From: Paenibacillus caseinilyticus
GTDB taxonomy: Bacteria > Bacillota > Bacilli > Paenibacillales > NBRC-103111
Direction of reading: 5' to 3'
NCBI RefSeq assembly: GCF_027533645.1
Contig: NZ_JAQAGY010000007.1
Coordinates: 238,266 to 302,265 of the forward strand
Length of the DNA: 64,000 bases
Shown here: positions 32,947 through 42,199 of the stretch, in pieces
Layout: every line of letters begins with the position of its first letter
How positions within the stretch are numbered: the stretch's first letter is position 1
The notes under the pieces: generated by a model
The model's input: only the letters and a program-made list of their open reading frames with translations
What the model was told of the DNA's origin: nothing
Databases searched by the model: none
Program-made: the position numbers and the translations under genes

Positions 32947-35841
32947 CTATGGAATAAGCAGCAGCTGCGGACGGCTGCCTGCCGTACCGTATTCCCGCGA
33001 AGCATAATTGGCATACCCGTCCGCCCCGTAATTCGCCTGGCCGGACAGCCGCAGCGAGATCTTCTTGCCGGCGGATAGAGCGGCATTCACTTGGGCGGTG
33101 ACGTCGATCTCCACCGGGACTCCGGCAGCCGGCACACTCCAGGAGCCGATCAGGGCCGCTGCGGACGGCCGGTTGTTCCAAGTCAGCGTGCTCTCCCCCC
33201 AAGCCGAGTCGCTCACGAGATGGGCTTCATGGGTCATGCCGGCCATGCCGGTCAGCGCCGGCACGAGACGCAGCTTCGCCTGGGTGACCGCTCCCGTGAC
33301 CGGGGCGAGGTCGAAGCGCAGGTAAGACTGGCGCTGATATCCCGCCGCATCGGACTTGACGACGAGCGAGCCGTCCCCGCCGTAATTCGTGCCCGCATAG
33401 GAGCCGTCGCGCACATAAGCATCCGCTGCCGCCGTGATGACGGCCGGCAGGCTGAGCTTCACGAGCAGCGAGCGGCCAAGGGTGCCGCCGGGCTTCACCG
33501 TGAACTGCACGGTCGGGCTGAGTCGGGTGACCGTCACGAGCGGGTCGGCCGAGATCACGCCGGCGGCGCTGCGGCCGATCTCGATGTGGATCTCGCCCGT
33601 GTTCGCCTGCGTCGGATCGGAGACCGCAATGTTCAGCTCCTTGCCTGATTCGGCTGTGGTGACGGAAGCCTTCTTATCCGACGTAATCCAGGCTGAGCCA
33701 TCCATGTTGACCGTGGCCGGGGCGTCGCTCCAGAAGTTCGCTCCGACCGCCTTCGCCGCCGTGTCGCGCACCGCTTGAACGGATGTCGTGTTCGACAGCA
33801 CTTGAACACTCGGGTTCGAAGCATAAGCAGACGTCGCCGCAGCGTCCCGGTTCGGCAGCACAACGTAGGCATAGGAGGCGTTCGACGGGTTGGTGCCGTG
33901 GTTGAACGCCAGACTGGCGAACGTATTCGTCACGGCAGACGTGCTCTGCCCGCTGTTGATGAGGCTCCAGCTGCCGCTGCGCTGCTCGCGCAGTCCCTGC
34001 ACGGCTGCTCCACCGGGGAAGAAATACCCGATCCCGCTGCCAGCCGCCGGGCTTGCCAGATGGGCCCACTGCACGCCGGTCATCGCCTCCGACCAGCCGG
34101 CAGCAGCCGGCTTCGCCGTGCCGTTGACCGTCAGGGCGCTGCCTGACGAGACGAGCTTGCGGTTGTCGATGATCGTCTCGACCTTGCGGCCGTCGGCTGC
34201 CGTGATGCCTGCGCCGAGGGCCGCGATCCGGTCGCCGAAGAAGAACCACGACTTCTTGCCCGCAAGCGACGAGCCCGTCACGGCGGACATCGAGAAGTCC
34301 AGACCGGCCGCCCCGTAGGCATCCAGCAGCGAGCTGCCGCCGGCCCATGACTTCGTCCCCAGGTAATGCTTGCTGTTCACAGGAGCCGCCGGCGCATAGC
34401 CGTCAGTCGTCGTGCCCGGCAGACGGAACATATGGACAGTAGGCCAGTAGTTCCCGCTGTACTGCTCTTGATCCTCGTTGTACAGCGAGGTCATCCCCGC
34501 ACCGGTATACCAGCCCTTGCTGTTCTCGCCGTTGATGTACTCGAACGCCGAGATTCTTGTGGAGAACAGCGAGAGGCCGAAGGCGAAGCCGGGTCCATGG
34601 TGCACATAGCGGTCCATGCCCGCGAAGACATGGCTGTAGACCAGCGGGGCCGCGGGGAGGATCGAGCTGTTCCCGAGCAGAGCCTTGATGCGCACGATGT
34701 CGTAGATGGCCATGTTGCCGTAGTAATTCGCGAATGTCCTGTCCGACTGAATCCAGGCCTTCGCCAGAGAGCGGAATTCCTGCGCGCGGTCCGCCGGCGC
34801 TCCCTCGGCCAGGCGGACGATGGAGACGACCGCCGAGCGGCCGGCGGTATGGTCCTGGGATTCCTGCCGGGAGATGGCTCTTCCCCGCACGCTATCCATC
34901 ATCGCGCCCTGGTAGATCATCGGGCGGTAAGCTTCGCCGACCCACCGGTACACGTTCGCCAGGTTCGGATCCGTGACCTTCCATGTGGAACCCTGGAGCA
35001 GATAGAGCAGCTTGGCCAGGTCGCCGAGCATGACGAGGCCATAGCTTCCGGTGTAGGCTATGTCGCTGTGCTGGACGAAGGAGCCGTCCACGTAGAAGCC
35101 GTCGCCGTCCTTCACGTACAGGAACGTCTGGCTCATCGCATCCCGCCCCTGGGCGAGCTTCGCGGCGGATTGGCCGACGACGCCGCGAAGCGCCACGATA
35201 AGCGCCTTATCGAGCCGGTTCGCTCCGGTTTCGGTGAGGGTCGGCGTGTTCGTCCGCTTCGTCGGATCCGGGCAGAACTTATCGATCGCCTTGAAATAAT
35301 TCGTCTTCTGGGCCGCCGAGAGGCTGTCGTACATGAGCACCATCATGTCGCCGAGGAGCAGAGGCGCCCCGATCTCCCAGTCCCACCAGTTGCCCGTCTC
35401 GCTCTTGGTTTCGTTGTAAGCGTTCGCGTACATCCAATCGAGAGCGCTTACAATATCGGCAGCCAGACCCGCGTTCCCTTCCAGGGAAGAACCGCCGGTA
35501 GCATAAGCGGCCGCCATGCTCTTCAGGCGCGAGTAAGACGAAGTGATGGCAGCGGACTGGCTCCAGTCCGACAGGTCGCTCCATAAGGCGGTCCGTCCCG
35601 CCGTCTTGTTCAAGGTGTTCCAATACGTCTGCGCCTGCTCCGTCACGGTTCCGATCTGCGCTGCGATGTCGGGATCCGCCTGATTATAGCCGGGCTCGCC
35701 GGTCAGCAGCGCCTTCCATTTGCCGCGCAGCGCATCATACTCGTCCGCCGCTGCCGCCGAAGAGCCCCCAAGCGGCAACGAAGTGAAGAACATACATAAT
35801 ACAAGCCAACCTGTCCATACCTTGCTCCAACTTTGTCTCAT
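32947..35841 (-). CDS. Secreted PL8 polysaccharide lyase with C-terminal DNRLRE domain
   Basis: A 964-aa secreted lyase of family 8 (hyaluronate/chondroitin/xanthan lyases). Signal peptide at residues 1-32. The (alpha/alpha) toroid carries the catalytic set Asn208 (GANRLD), His258 (GSFVQHSD), Tyr267 (TGSYG) and Arg321 (RGRAISR), with the same spacing as in Streptococcus hyaluronate lyase, and the aromatic patch NWWDWEIGAP. The antiparallel beta domains follow. Residues from about 795 form a DNRLRE-type domain (YVRDGSYAGTNYGGDGSLVV), probably a carbohydrate-binding or stabilising unit. It would cut an acidic polysaccharide by beta-elimination. The gene follows the YesN-like regulator on the same strand. 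Confidence 0.92.
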   Translation of the reverse strand: MRQSWSKVWTGWLVLCMFFTSLPLGGSSAAAADEYDALRGKWKALLTGEPGYNQADPDIAAQIGTVTEQAQTYWNTLNKTAGRTALWSDLSDWSQSAAITSSYSRLKSMAAAYATGGSSLEGNAGLAADIVSALDWMYANAYNETKSETGNWWDWEIGAPLLLGDMMVLMYDSLSAAQKTNYFKAIDKFCPDPTKRTNTPTLTETGANRLDKALIVALRGVVGQSAAKLAQGRDAMSQTFLYVKDGDGFYVDGSFVQHSDIAYTGSYGLVMLGDLAKLLYLLQGSTWKVTDPNLANVYRWVGEAYRPMIYQGAMMDSVRGRAISRQESQDHTAGRSAVVSIVRLAEGAPADRAQEFRSLAKAWIQSDRTFANYYGNMAIYDIVRIKALLGNSSILPAAPLVYSHVFAGMDRYVHHGPGFAFGLSLFSTRISAFEYINGENSKGWYTGAGMTSLYNEDQEQYSGNYWPTVHMFRLPGTTTDGYAPAAPVNSKHYLGTKSWAGGSSLLDAYGAAGLDFSMSAVTGSSLAGKKSWFFFGDRIAALGAGITAADGRKVETIIDNRKLVSSGSALTVNGTAKPAAAGWSEAMTGVQWAHLASPAAGSGIGYFFPGGAAVQGLREQRSGSWSLINSGQSTSAVTNTFASLAFNHGTNPSNASYAYVVLPNRDAAATSAYASNPSVQVLSNTTSVQAVRDTAAKAVGANFWSDAPATVNMDGSAWITSDKKASVTTAESGKELNIAVSDPTQANTGEIHIEIGRSAAGVISADPLVTVTRLSPTVQFTVKPGGTLGRSLLVKLSLPAVITAAADAYVRDGSYAGTNYGGDGSLVVKSDAAGYQRQSYLRFDLAPVTGAVTQAKLRLVPALTGMAGMTHEAHLVSDSAWGESTLTWNNRPSAAALIGSWSVPAAGVPVEIDVTAQVNAALSAGKKISLRLSGQANYGADGYANYASREYGTAGSRPQLLLIP

Positions 35842-35874
35842 GGATCAGCACCGCCTTATGGATGTGTAGGTCTT

Positions 35875-35888
35875 CATCGTATACGATG
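35875..35888. promoter_or_regulatory. Perfect 14-bp palindrome upstream of the PL8 lyase gene
   Basis: CATCGTATACGATG lies 34 nt upstream of the lyase start and overlaps a possible -10 on the minus strand. Candidate operator. Confidence 0.4.
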
Positions 35889-35959
35889 CGGCGCAGCTGG
35901 GAAGTGAAGGATTCTGACTTCCATGTGCCCATTTTTGTGCACATTGTCGGCGGAAGGCC

Positions 35960-35978
35960 CCGATGTGCACTATATTGA
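35960..35978 (-). promoter_or_regulatory. Putative AraC-type activator site (site C), PL8 lyase
   Basis: CCGATGTGCACTATATTGA shares the core GTGCAYTATWTTGA with the sites at 41297-41315 and 43222-43240. A related GTGCACATTG lies 28 bp away at 35937. It is about 120 bp upstream of the lyase start. Confidence 0.5.
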
Positions 35979-36074
35979 CCGGCTTCTGACTACCACAGCC
36001 CGGGGTGCTCCCCTGCCAGGCCGCAGACGTCCTCTCGCCTGTGGCTGTCCACTCCGGAGGAAAGGGCAGGGCTC

Positions 36075-37682
36075 CTACCCTTTGCGGAACTCTCTCGGTG
36101 TCACGCCCACGTACTTCTTGAACACTTTGGAGAAATACGTCCGGTCCGAATACCCGAGAGCCAGCGCCACCTGCTCGACGGAGTCGTCTGCCGACTCCAG
36201 CCGCTTCGAAGCGATCTTCATCTTGAGCCCGTTGACGTAGTCGGTGAAATTCTCGCCCGTCAGCCGCTTGAAGTAGCGGGAGAAGTAGCTCGGGTTCATA
36301 TACAGATGCGCGGCCATGTCCACCGAGGAGATGTTCTCGGAGAGCTGGCGGAGAATAAACTCGTCGATCGCCTGCAGCTTCGGCTCGCGGTGCAGCAGCT
36401 CTTCGCGGCTGCGCCGCGAGCCGAGCAGCCTGCGGACGCCGACCCCCAGCACCCCGGCAGTATCCTCGAGATAGAGCGTCGCCTCCAGCACCTCGTAATA
36501 GTCCGCCTCCGGCACCTCGCCCGGGATTTGCAGCTCGAGCAGGCGCAGCTTGTGCGAGCAGGTCCGCACCAAATCCCGCGGCTCCACCTGCTGCCGGGCC
36601 GCAGCCTCCTTGAGACCCAGCAGGCACGCTTCGATCTCTTCGCCCCCCCCTTCGCGGACGGCAGCCGAGAGCTGCTGCCACTCCTTCTCCAGCACCTCCG
36701 CCGGAGCCGGTGGACGGACCGGCTCCCCTGCGGCGGCCCACCCCGATCCGGCAGCAGGCACATGATAGGTTTCGAAGGAGGGCCGCTTGTAATAATGTCC
36801 GTACTTTGCCTTCTGCATCTGCCTGAAGGCTTCCCCGATCCCGCCGAGCGGCAGTCTCCCGGGCCCGCAGACGCCGGACAGCTCCACCTGGAGATAGCGT
36901 CCGCAGGAGCCCCGCAGCTCGTTCCAGAAGACCTGCATATACTCCCGCTCGTTAAAGGCCAGCGTGGGACGGTAGTTCAGGACGAAGAGCAGCATCTCTT
37001 CCTGCCGGAACACGCTGATGCCTTCGTATCCGGCGGCGATCTCCGAAGCCATGTTATACAGGCCGTAGGTGATGGCGGGCAAGTCGGCTGCCCCGTACCT
37101 GCCGAGGACGGGCGCGTACAGCAGCCTTCCGATAGCAATAAGGTAGGACGGGTATTCCCAGGAGATCCCGAGCCGCCTGGCATAGGCGCGGACCGCCTCC
37201 GGCTCGCTGCCCTGAAGCAGCTGGGCCAGCAGCGTTTCTTTGAGGAGGTCGCGGTTGCGGCTGATGTCTTCCTTGTACGCGAGCCCTTCGAGGCGGACGT
37301 CGGTTTCCCGGATGCGGGCGGCTGACCTCCGCAGGGTTTCTTCCAGCTGTTCTTTGGTCAGCTCGTCCTTGATGAGATAGTCGTCCGCATCGAGCACCAG
37401 CGCTTTCTTCACATACTGGAAGTCCTCATGGCACGTCAGGAAGATCAGACGCACTTCCGGCTTCAACCGGGCGAATTCCGCCGCAAGCTCCAGCCCGTTC
37501 ATCTGCGGGAGGCCGATGTCCGTGACCACCAGATCCGGCAGCAGCTCCGCGAACAGCCTGATCGCTTTGGCGCTGGAGTACGTCTGGCCGACCACTTGCA
37601 GTCCGAGTCCTTCCCAGTCCACCAGCTGCCGCACATACTTGAGCATGGGCACGTCGTCGTCAATCAGCAGTACTTTGAGCAT
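36075..37682 (-). CDS. YesN-like response regulator, AraC-type DNA-binding domain
   Basis: A 535-aa response regulator. The receiver has the phospho-acceptor Asp55 in LVVTDIGLPQMNG. A roughly 300-residue linker follows, then the AraC-type C-terminus with SSVDMAAHLYMNPSYFSRYF and SVEQVALALGYSDRTYFSKVF. The gene overlaps the end of the kinase gene by 23 nt. GGAGGAACG lies upstream of the ATG. It probably activates the permease, binding-protein and lyase promoters of this locus, which share a common motif. Confidence 0.93.
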   Translation of the reverse strand: MLKVLLIDDDVPMLKYVRQLVDWEGLGLQVVGQTYSSAKAIRLFAELLPDLVVTDIGLPQMNGLELAAEFARLKPEVRLIFLTCHEDFQYVKKALVLDADDYLIKDELTKEQLEETLRRSAARIRETDVRLEGLAYKEDISRNRDLLKETLLAQLLQGSEPEAVRAYARRLGISWEYPSYLIAIGRLLYAPVLGRYGAADLPAITYGLYNMASEIAAGYEGISVFRQEEMLLFVLNYRPTLAFNEREYMQVFWNELRGSCGRYLQVELSGVCGPGRLPLGGIGEAFRQMQKAKYGHYYKRPSFETYHVPAAGSGWAAAGEPVRPPAPAEVLEKEWQQLSAAVREGGGEEIEACLLGLKEAAARQQVEPRDLVRTCSHKLRLLELQIPGEVPEADYYEVLEATLYLEDTAGVLGVGVRRLLGSRRSREELLHREPKLQAIDEFILRQLSENISSVDMAAHLYMNPSYFSRYFKRLTGENFTDYVNGLKMKIASKRLESADDSVEQVALALGYSDRTYFSKVFKKYVGVTPREFRKG

Positions 37683-39483
37683 ATCCGGTCCCGTTCCTCC
37701 TTCTCTTATCGCGGACGGATGGGAAGCTTCCGCGGTCCCCCGCCCTCTCCACAGCCGGACTGCCTGCCGCGCCCGGCAGCCGGATGATCACTTCAAGACC
37801 GCCGGCAGCCGGCAGCCCCACCCGCATCGATACTCCTTCGCCGAAGGTCAGTCGCAGGCGCCGCAGCACATTGTAGAGCCCTACCCGCTCGTAGGAGCCA
37901 GGCTGATCCCCCGTCCCCGAACCGAGCAGCCCGTTAAGCTCCTGAAGCCGCTCCGGCGTAACCCCCGTGCCGTTGTCGCGGACGCGGATCTCCACCCGTT
38001 CCCCCTCGCGTACCGCCGCTACTTCAATACGCGCTTCCCAGTCCAGGTCGGCCAGGCCGTGCACCACAGCGTTCTCCACGAGCGGCTGCAGCGCCAGCAT
38101 CGGCATGGGATACGCCTCAAGCTCTTCCGGCACCGCTATGTCCAGCCGGATCTTCCGGTCGCTGCGCATCTCCATAATCTCGGTGTAGTGGCGCAGCAGC
38201 GTGGTCTCGCTCCGCAAGGTCGCGAGTTCGCCCGCCTTCATATAAGCGCGCAGGAGGCTCATCAGCGACTCGATCTGGCCTCCGTGCCGGCTATCGCCCT
38301 CCACCACAAGCGAGCAGCGGACCGAATTCAGCGTATTGAGCAGAAAGTGGGGCCGGATCTGCGCATACAGCGCCTGCAGCTCGAGCACCCGCTTCTGGTT
38401 CTGCTCCTCCTCGATGCTCTCGATGAGCTTGTCGATATCGTCGAGCATCCCGTTCACCGCGCCCCCCAGCTCCCCGATCTCGTCCATGCCTGCTGCCTGG
38501 TACCGTACTTTGCGGTTCCCTTGGCCGTACTGCTTCGCCAGCGCCTGCAGCCGCTTCACAGGCAGGTGCAGCCGTCTGGCCAGGAAGACCGAGAGCAGCA
38601 GAAAGATGGCCGAGAAGAGGCAGATGAGCAGCGCACTCCAGAAGAAGGTCTGGGAGATCTGCCCGGTGATGCTCTCCTTCGGCGTCTCGTACACGAGCTT
38701 CCATCCGCCCTTCGGAAGGATGGTCTCGTTGCGCACCTCATCCCCTCCTGCCAGCTCTGCGGCATACGGCAGCGTGGATGTGCCCGCTACCCTTGTACCG
38801 TCGGCGCCGAAGAGCGCGAACGCCCCTTGGCTGAACGGCTCGAACAACCGCTCGAAGTAAGCCGGCGAGATGCCGACCATCAGCGTGCCGAGCTCCTGTC
38901 CGGACGGCGTATCGCTGCGGATGACCCTGCACATATAATAGTAGCCCGGACTGCCGGAGGCGCCCCCGTCTTCCACAGAGCCCAGCCACTGCAGGCCATC
39001 GGAGACACCGGGGCTGATCCGGCCGCGTACGCTCTCGTAATCGCGCCGCATCTGCTCGGTCCCGCTTCCGGTGCTGCCCGTAATGTCCATATAGGGAACA
39101 ATGAACCCGTGCCCGTTCGCCAGATACATGCGGATATCCTTATTCACCGACTTCATGGCGATGCCCTCGAAGATTTCCTGAATCTGCATATATCGGCGGT
39201 AGCCCGAATAATCGTCGATGCCTACCGTATCGGGGAACGGCCGCAGCTGCTCGCGGACAACCGGATCCCTGGCAAAATAATGGGTCGTATAAGACAAATC
39301 GTCGATCAGCTCCGTGATATCCTTCGCCATCAGATCCAGCACGGACTGATTCGTCAGCCGGATCTTCTCCATCATGGCGGTCTTCGTGACCTGGAAGGAG
39401 AGCACGGACACGGCCAGGATCGGCGCCAGGATGAAGGCGAGGAAAGACACTTGTATCCGTTTGTAGAATGAGCCCCGCAGCAT
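37660..39483 (-). CDS. YesM-like sensor histidine kinase
   Basis: A 607-aa membrane kinase with an N-terminal helix (VSFLAFILAPILAVSVLSF), a large extracellular sensor (about residues 35-265), a second helix (FFWSALLICLFSAIFLLLSV), HAMP, the phospho-acceptor motif YAQIRPHFLLNTLNSV, and the ATPase motifs NAVVHGL and DNGTGVTPE. GAGAGG lies before ATG 39483. It is separated from the upstream binding-protein gene by a minus-strand terminator, so the kinase-regulator pair may be expressed at a lower level than the transporter. Confidence 0.92.
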   Translation of the reverse strand: MLRGSFYKRIQVSFLAFILAPILAVSVLSFQVTKTAMMEKIRLTNQSVLDLMAKDITELIDDLSYTTHYFARDPVVREQLRPFPDTVGIDDYSGYRRYMQIQEIFEGIAMKSVNKDIRMYLANGHGFIVPYMDITGSTGSGTEQMRRDYESVRGRISPGVSDGLQWLGSVEDGGASGSPGYYYMCRVIRSDTPSGQELGTLMVGISPAYFERLFEPFSQGAFALFGADGTRVAGTSTLPYAAELAGGDEVRNETILPKGGWKLVYETPKESITGQISQTFFWSALLICLFSAIFLLLSVFLARRLHLPVKRLQALAKQYGQGNRKVRYQAAGMDEIGELGGAVNGMLDDIDKLIESIEEEQNQKRVLELQALYAQIRPHFLLNTLNSVRCSLVVEGDSRHGGQIESLMSLLRAYMKAGELATLRSETTLLRHYTEIMEMRSDRKIRLDIAVPEELEAYPMPMLALQPLVENAVVHGLADLDWEARIEVAAVREGERVEIRVRDNGTGVTPERLQELNGLLGSGTGDQPGSYERVGLYNVLRRLRLTFGEGVSMRVGLPAAGGLEVIIRLPGAAGSPAVERAGDRGSFPSVRDKRRRNGTGYAQSTAD

Positions 39484-39837
39484 GCCTCAGCCTCTCCCTT
39501 CGTCATCACGCATGCGACTCGAATCTTGTCGAATCGCTACAGCCCCATTATAGCCCGAAAAGCCCGCCGCAGGTAAAAAACTTGTCCCCTCCTCCTTGCC
39601 CGCCAGCCCAGGCAAACGGTCTGCCCACTCACGCGGCAGCTCTCCGGCGGCTAAAACCAAAGGACACCGGCAGGTGTCCTTTGGCTGAAGCTTATGCAGT
39701 ACAGCTGTACGGCAGCAAGCGCAACGCAGCCGTGGGGATGCCGCTGGCTAAAGGTATCGTACGTTGAGCACATGAGCTCCAGACCATCGGGCCTGCCATA
39801 CCGTCCGCCTGGAGCTGATGCGCTTCCCCCTCGCTTC
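39484..39837. other. Gap between binding-protein and kinase genes
   Basis: Apart from the terminator at 39657-39684 I see no gene or clear promoter in these 354 bp. Confidence 0.5.
39657..39684 (-). terminator. Intrinsic terminator after the binding-protein gene
   Basis: CCAAAGGACACC pairs perfectly with GGTGTCCTTTGG around a 4-nt loop, followed on the minus strand by TTTT. It should end or attenuate transcription before the kinase gene. Confidence 0.85.
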
Positions 39838-41202
39838 TTACTTCGTGTTCGCCTTGATGACTTTGTTCGCTTCGTCGACAAGCCACTTCTGCGTTTCTTC
39901 CGCCGGCTGGTTGTCCAGGATGAACTTGGCGAAACCGTCCGTCAGCACTTTGTCCAGATCCTTCTCGTACGCTACAGCAATCTTCGAAGCCGGCAGCGCT
40001 TTGACTTTCTCGTTGAACAGCGTGCTGTTCAGGGACTCGGTATCGTACAGTTCTTTGTTCGTCCCGATCAGGCGGTCCACCAGCGGTTTCATGTCGCCTT
40101 TCTTCCAGCCCGGAAGCTCTGTGCGCGCCTCGGACATGTTCGTGGAGAGGAAGCGGGCGAAGAGGAACGCTTCTTCCTTGTGCTTCGACGAGGCGCCGAG
40201 CGAGAGGAACTGACCGCCCATGTATACATCCGTCTTCGCGTCCTTCGAAGGCAGCGGCACGGGAGCGAAGGCGGTTTTGAACTTATGCGGGAATTTGGCC
40301 GTGTCTCCGACTTCGCTGATCATCCAGTTGCCGGCGAGGATCATCGCCGCTTTCTCGTTGAAGAATTCGGCGCGGTAGTTCAGCTTCGCCCCGATGACGT
40401 CGGCATACGTTTTGGCGGACTTGTCCTCCTTCTCCATCGCTCTTCTCAGGCTGAAGAAGTCGCGGAACGAAGCATCTCCGAAGTTCGTCCCCCCTTCTTC
40501 CGTGAGGAACGGATGCTGCATGTACACCTGGGCGGTAGGGTTCATGTAGAGCGTCCAGCTGTGGAAGTATGCGCCGTAGCGCTTCGACGGGCCGTCGCCC
40601 TTGTTCAGCTTCTTCGCATATTCGCGGAAGTCGTCCCACGTCCAGCCGAGCTTCGGCACCGGCAGCCCCGCTTCATCGAGCGCATCCTTGTTCAGGAGCA
40701 CGAAGTCCAGCGTCGTATTGTTCTGGATCCCGTAATATTGGTCCTTGTAGCGCGGGTTGACATAATATTCATCCTCGGGATTCACCTTCTCCTTCGCGTA
40801 GAGCTCATCGAGCGGCGCCAGCACGCCCTGTTCGGCTCGGGAGTACAGGTTGCGCAGGTTCGGCAGGAGCACGACATCGACCTGTTCGCCGGAGGACAGC
40901 AGCACGTCGAGCTTCTTCATCGTTTCTTCCGAGTTGCCCGGCACCAGCGATACCGGCTCCACTTGGATATTCGGATATTTGGCCTGGAACTGGTCGATCA
41001 TCTTCTTCGTGACCGCGCCGCTGACATCGTTGTCCCAGTTATAATATTTGACGGTCACCTTCCCGGCTGCTCCGCCAGAGCCGGCCTCTGCGGCAGGGGC
41101 GGCCTCTTTGGCTCCGCCTCCGCATCCGGCGAGCAGGACGCCGCAGGCCAGCGTACCGGCGAGCAGTTTCGTGGAGCGGTTGATCGTTGTCTGTGTATGC
41201 AT
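39838..41202 (-). CDS. Sugar-binding lipoprotein of ABC transporter
   Basis: A family 1 solute-binding protein of about 454 aa. The signal sequence ends in the lipobox LLAGC followed by GGG. Body motifs include WMISEVGDTAKFP and YAKEKVNPEDEYYVNP. ATG 41202 is 6 nt after AGGGGG; ATG 41208 abuts that site and is less likely. It has its own promoter with activator and cre-like sites (see 41234-41315). It should capture the oligosaccharides released by the PL8 lyase. Confidence 0.92.
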   Translation of the reverse strand: MHTQTTINRSTKLLAGTLACGVLLAGCGGGAKEAAPAAEAGSGGAAGKVTVKYYNWDNDVSGAVTKKMIDQFQAKYPNIQVEPVSLVPGNSEETMKKLDVLLSSGEQVDVVLLPNLRNLYSRAEQGVLAPLDELYAKEKVNPEDEYYVNPRYKDQYYGIQNNTTLDFVLLNKDALDEAGLPVPKLGWTWDDFREYAKKLNKGDGPSKRYGAYFHSWTLYMNPTAQVYMQHPFLTEEGGTNFGDASFRDFFSLRRAMEKEDKSAKTYADVIGAKLNYRAEFFNEKAAMILAGNWMISEVGDTAKFPHKFKTAFAPVPLPSKDAKTDVYMGGQFLSLGASSKHKEEAFLFARFLSTNMSEARTELPGWKKGDMKPLVDRLIGTNKELYDTESLNSTLFNEKVKALPASKIAVAYEKDLDKVLTDGFAKFILDNQPAEETQKWLVDEANKVIKANTK

Positions 41203-41233
41203 ATGCATCCCCCTAATGTGCTGAATCTTTACC

Positions 41234-41258
41234 TTGCAGCGCTTACAAGCTGATTATA
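41234..41258 (-). promoter_or_regulatory. -10 box and cre-like site of the binding-protein gene
   Basis: On the minus strand the -10 TATAAT (41258-41253) is followed by TTGTAAGCGCTGCAA (41248-41234), which matches the CcpA cre consensus WTGNAANCGNWNNCW at all but one position. Its place just downstream of the promoter fits carbon catabolite repression. Confidence 0.5.
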
Positions 41259-41280
41259 AGGGCACTTCCGCCTCCCGGCT

Positions 41281-41315
41281 GTGCAGTATTCCCGTCGATT
41301 CGTGCATTATTTTGA
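41281..41315 (-). promoter_or_regulatory. Putative AraC-type activator direct repeat (site A), binding-protein gene
   Basis: GTGCAGTATTCCCG (41281) and GTGCATTATTTTGA (41302) form a direct repeat with 21-bp spacing. The proximal end is 23 bp from the -10 box, replacing a consensus -35, the usual place for a class II activator. Confidence 0.55.
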
Positions 41316-41341
41316 CTTATTGTGCCGAGAAGCGCATCCGG

Positions 41342-42178
41342 TCAGCCTTTCACGCCGCCCAGAGAGATCCCTTTGATCACCTGCTTCTGCAGAATGATGA
41401 AGATGATCAGCAGCGGGATGATCGCCGAGAGGGACGCCATCATCAGAACCGCGAAGTTATCGGCATAATCGTCCTTGAAGAGCTGCATGCCGAGCGTAAT
41501 CGGGAAGAGCTCCCTGTCGAGCAGGAAGATCAGCGGATGCTGGAAGTCATTCCAGGTCCAGATGAATTTGATAATGCCTACCGTTGCCAGAATCGGCTTG
41601 CAGAGCGGCAGCATGATGCCCCAGAAGATCCGGAAGTAGCTTGCACCGTCGATCTTCGCCGCCTCGATGAATTCGGGGTGAATGCCGATCATGAACTGGC
41701 GCATGAGGAAGGTAAAGTAGATCGAGAACATCATCGTGATGATGAGCGACGCATGAGTATTATACAGCCCGAGCCACTTGATGAACAGGAAGCGCGGCAC
41801 GAGGGTCGCCTGCTCGGGGATGATCATGAACGACAGCAGGATGCCGAAGGCCAAATCCCTGCCCTTGAACTGCAGCTTCGTGAAAGCGAAGGCGGCCATC
41901 GAGGAGAAGATGAGCGTGATACAAGTCACGATCAGTGCAAGCTTCAGGGAGTTGAGATAGAACAGATAGAACGGGATCGATCCCATCCAGACTGCCTTGA
42001 AATTGCCGATGGCATTCCACGCTTCGGGTATCCACTGGATCGGAAAGACGAGCACGTCCTTCTCGTATTTCATCGCCGCCGAGGTCATCCAGATCAGCGG
42101 GACGAGGAAGATGAGCGAGACGGCGCCCATCAGCACCGTAGCGAGAGCTTTTATAGGATGGATTCGCAGTTGCTTCAT
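41342..42178 (-). CDS. Carbohydrate ABC transporter permease (CUT1, MalG-type)
   Basis: A 278-aa six-helix permease ending in the typical QKQVIKGISLGGVKG. The EAA loop is EAAKIDGASYFRIFWGIMLP. It lies 21 nt after the other permease gene. No ATPase gene is in the locus. Confidence 0.93.
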   Translation of the reverse strand: MKQLRIHPIKALATVLMGAVSLIFLVPLIWMTSAAMKYEKDVLVFPIQWIPEAWNAIGNFKAVWMGSIPFYLFYLNSLKLALIVTCITLIFSSMAAFAFTKLQFKGRDLAFGILLSFMIIPEQATLVPRFLFIKWLGLYNTHASLIITMMFSIYFTFLMRQFMIGIHPEFIEAAKIDGASYFRIFWGIMLPLCKPILATVGIIKFIWTWNDFQHPLIFLLDRELFPITLGMQLFKDDYADNFAVLMMASLSAIIPLLIIFIILQKQVIKGISLGGVKG

Positions 42179-42199
42179 ACCCGGGTTGCCTCCTTGTGG

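Noticed and set aside
37516..39471. 651-codon plus-strand open frame
   Set aside because: Antisense of the YesM-like kinase gene, whose motifs are intact on the minus strand.
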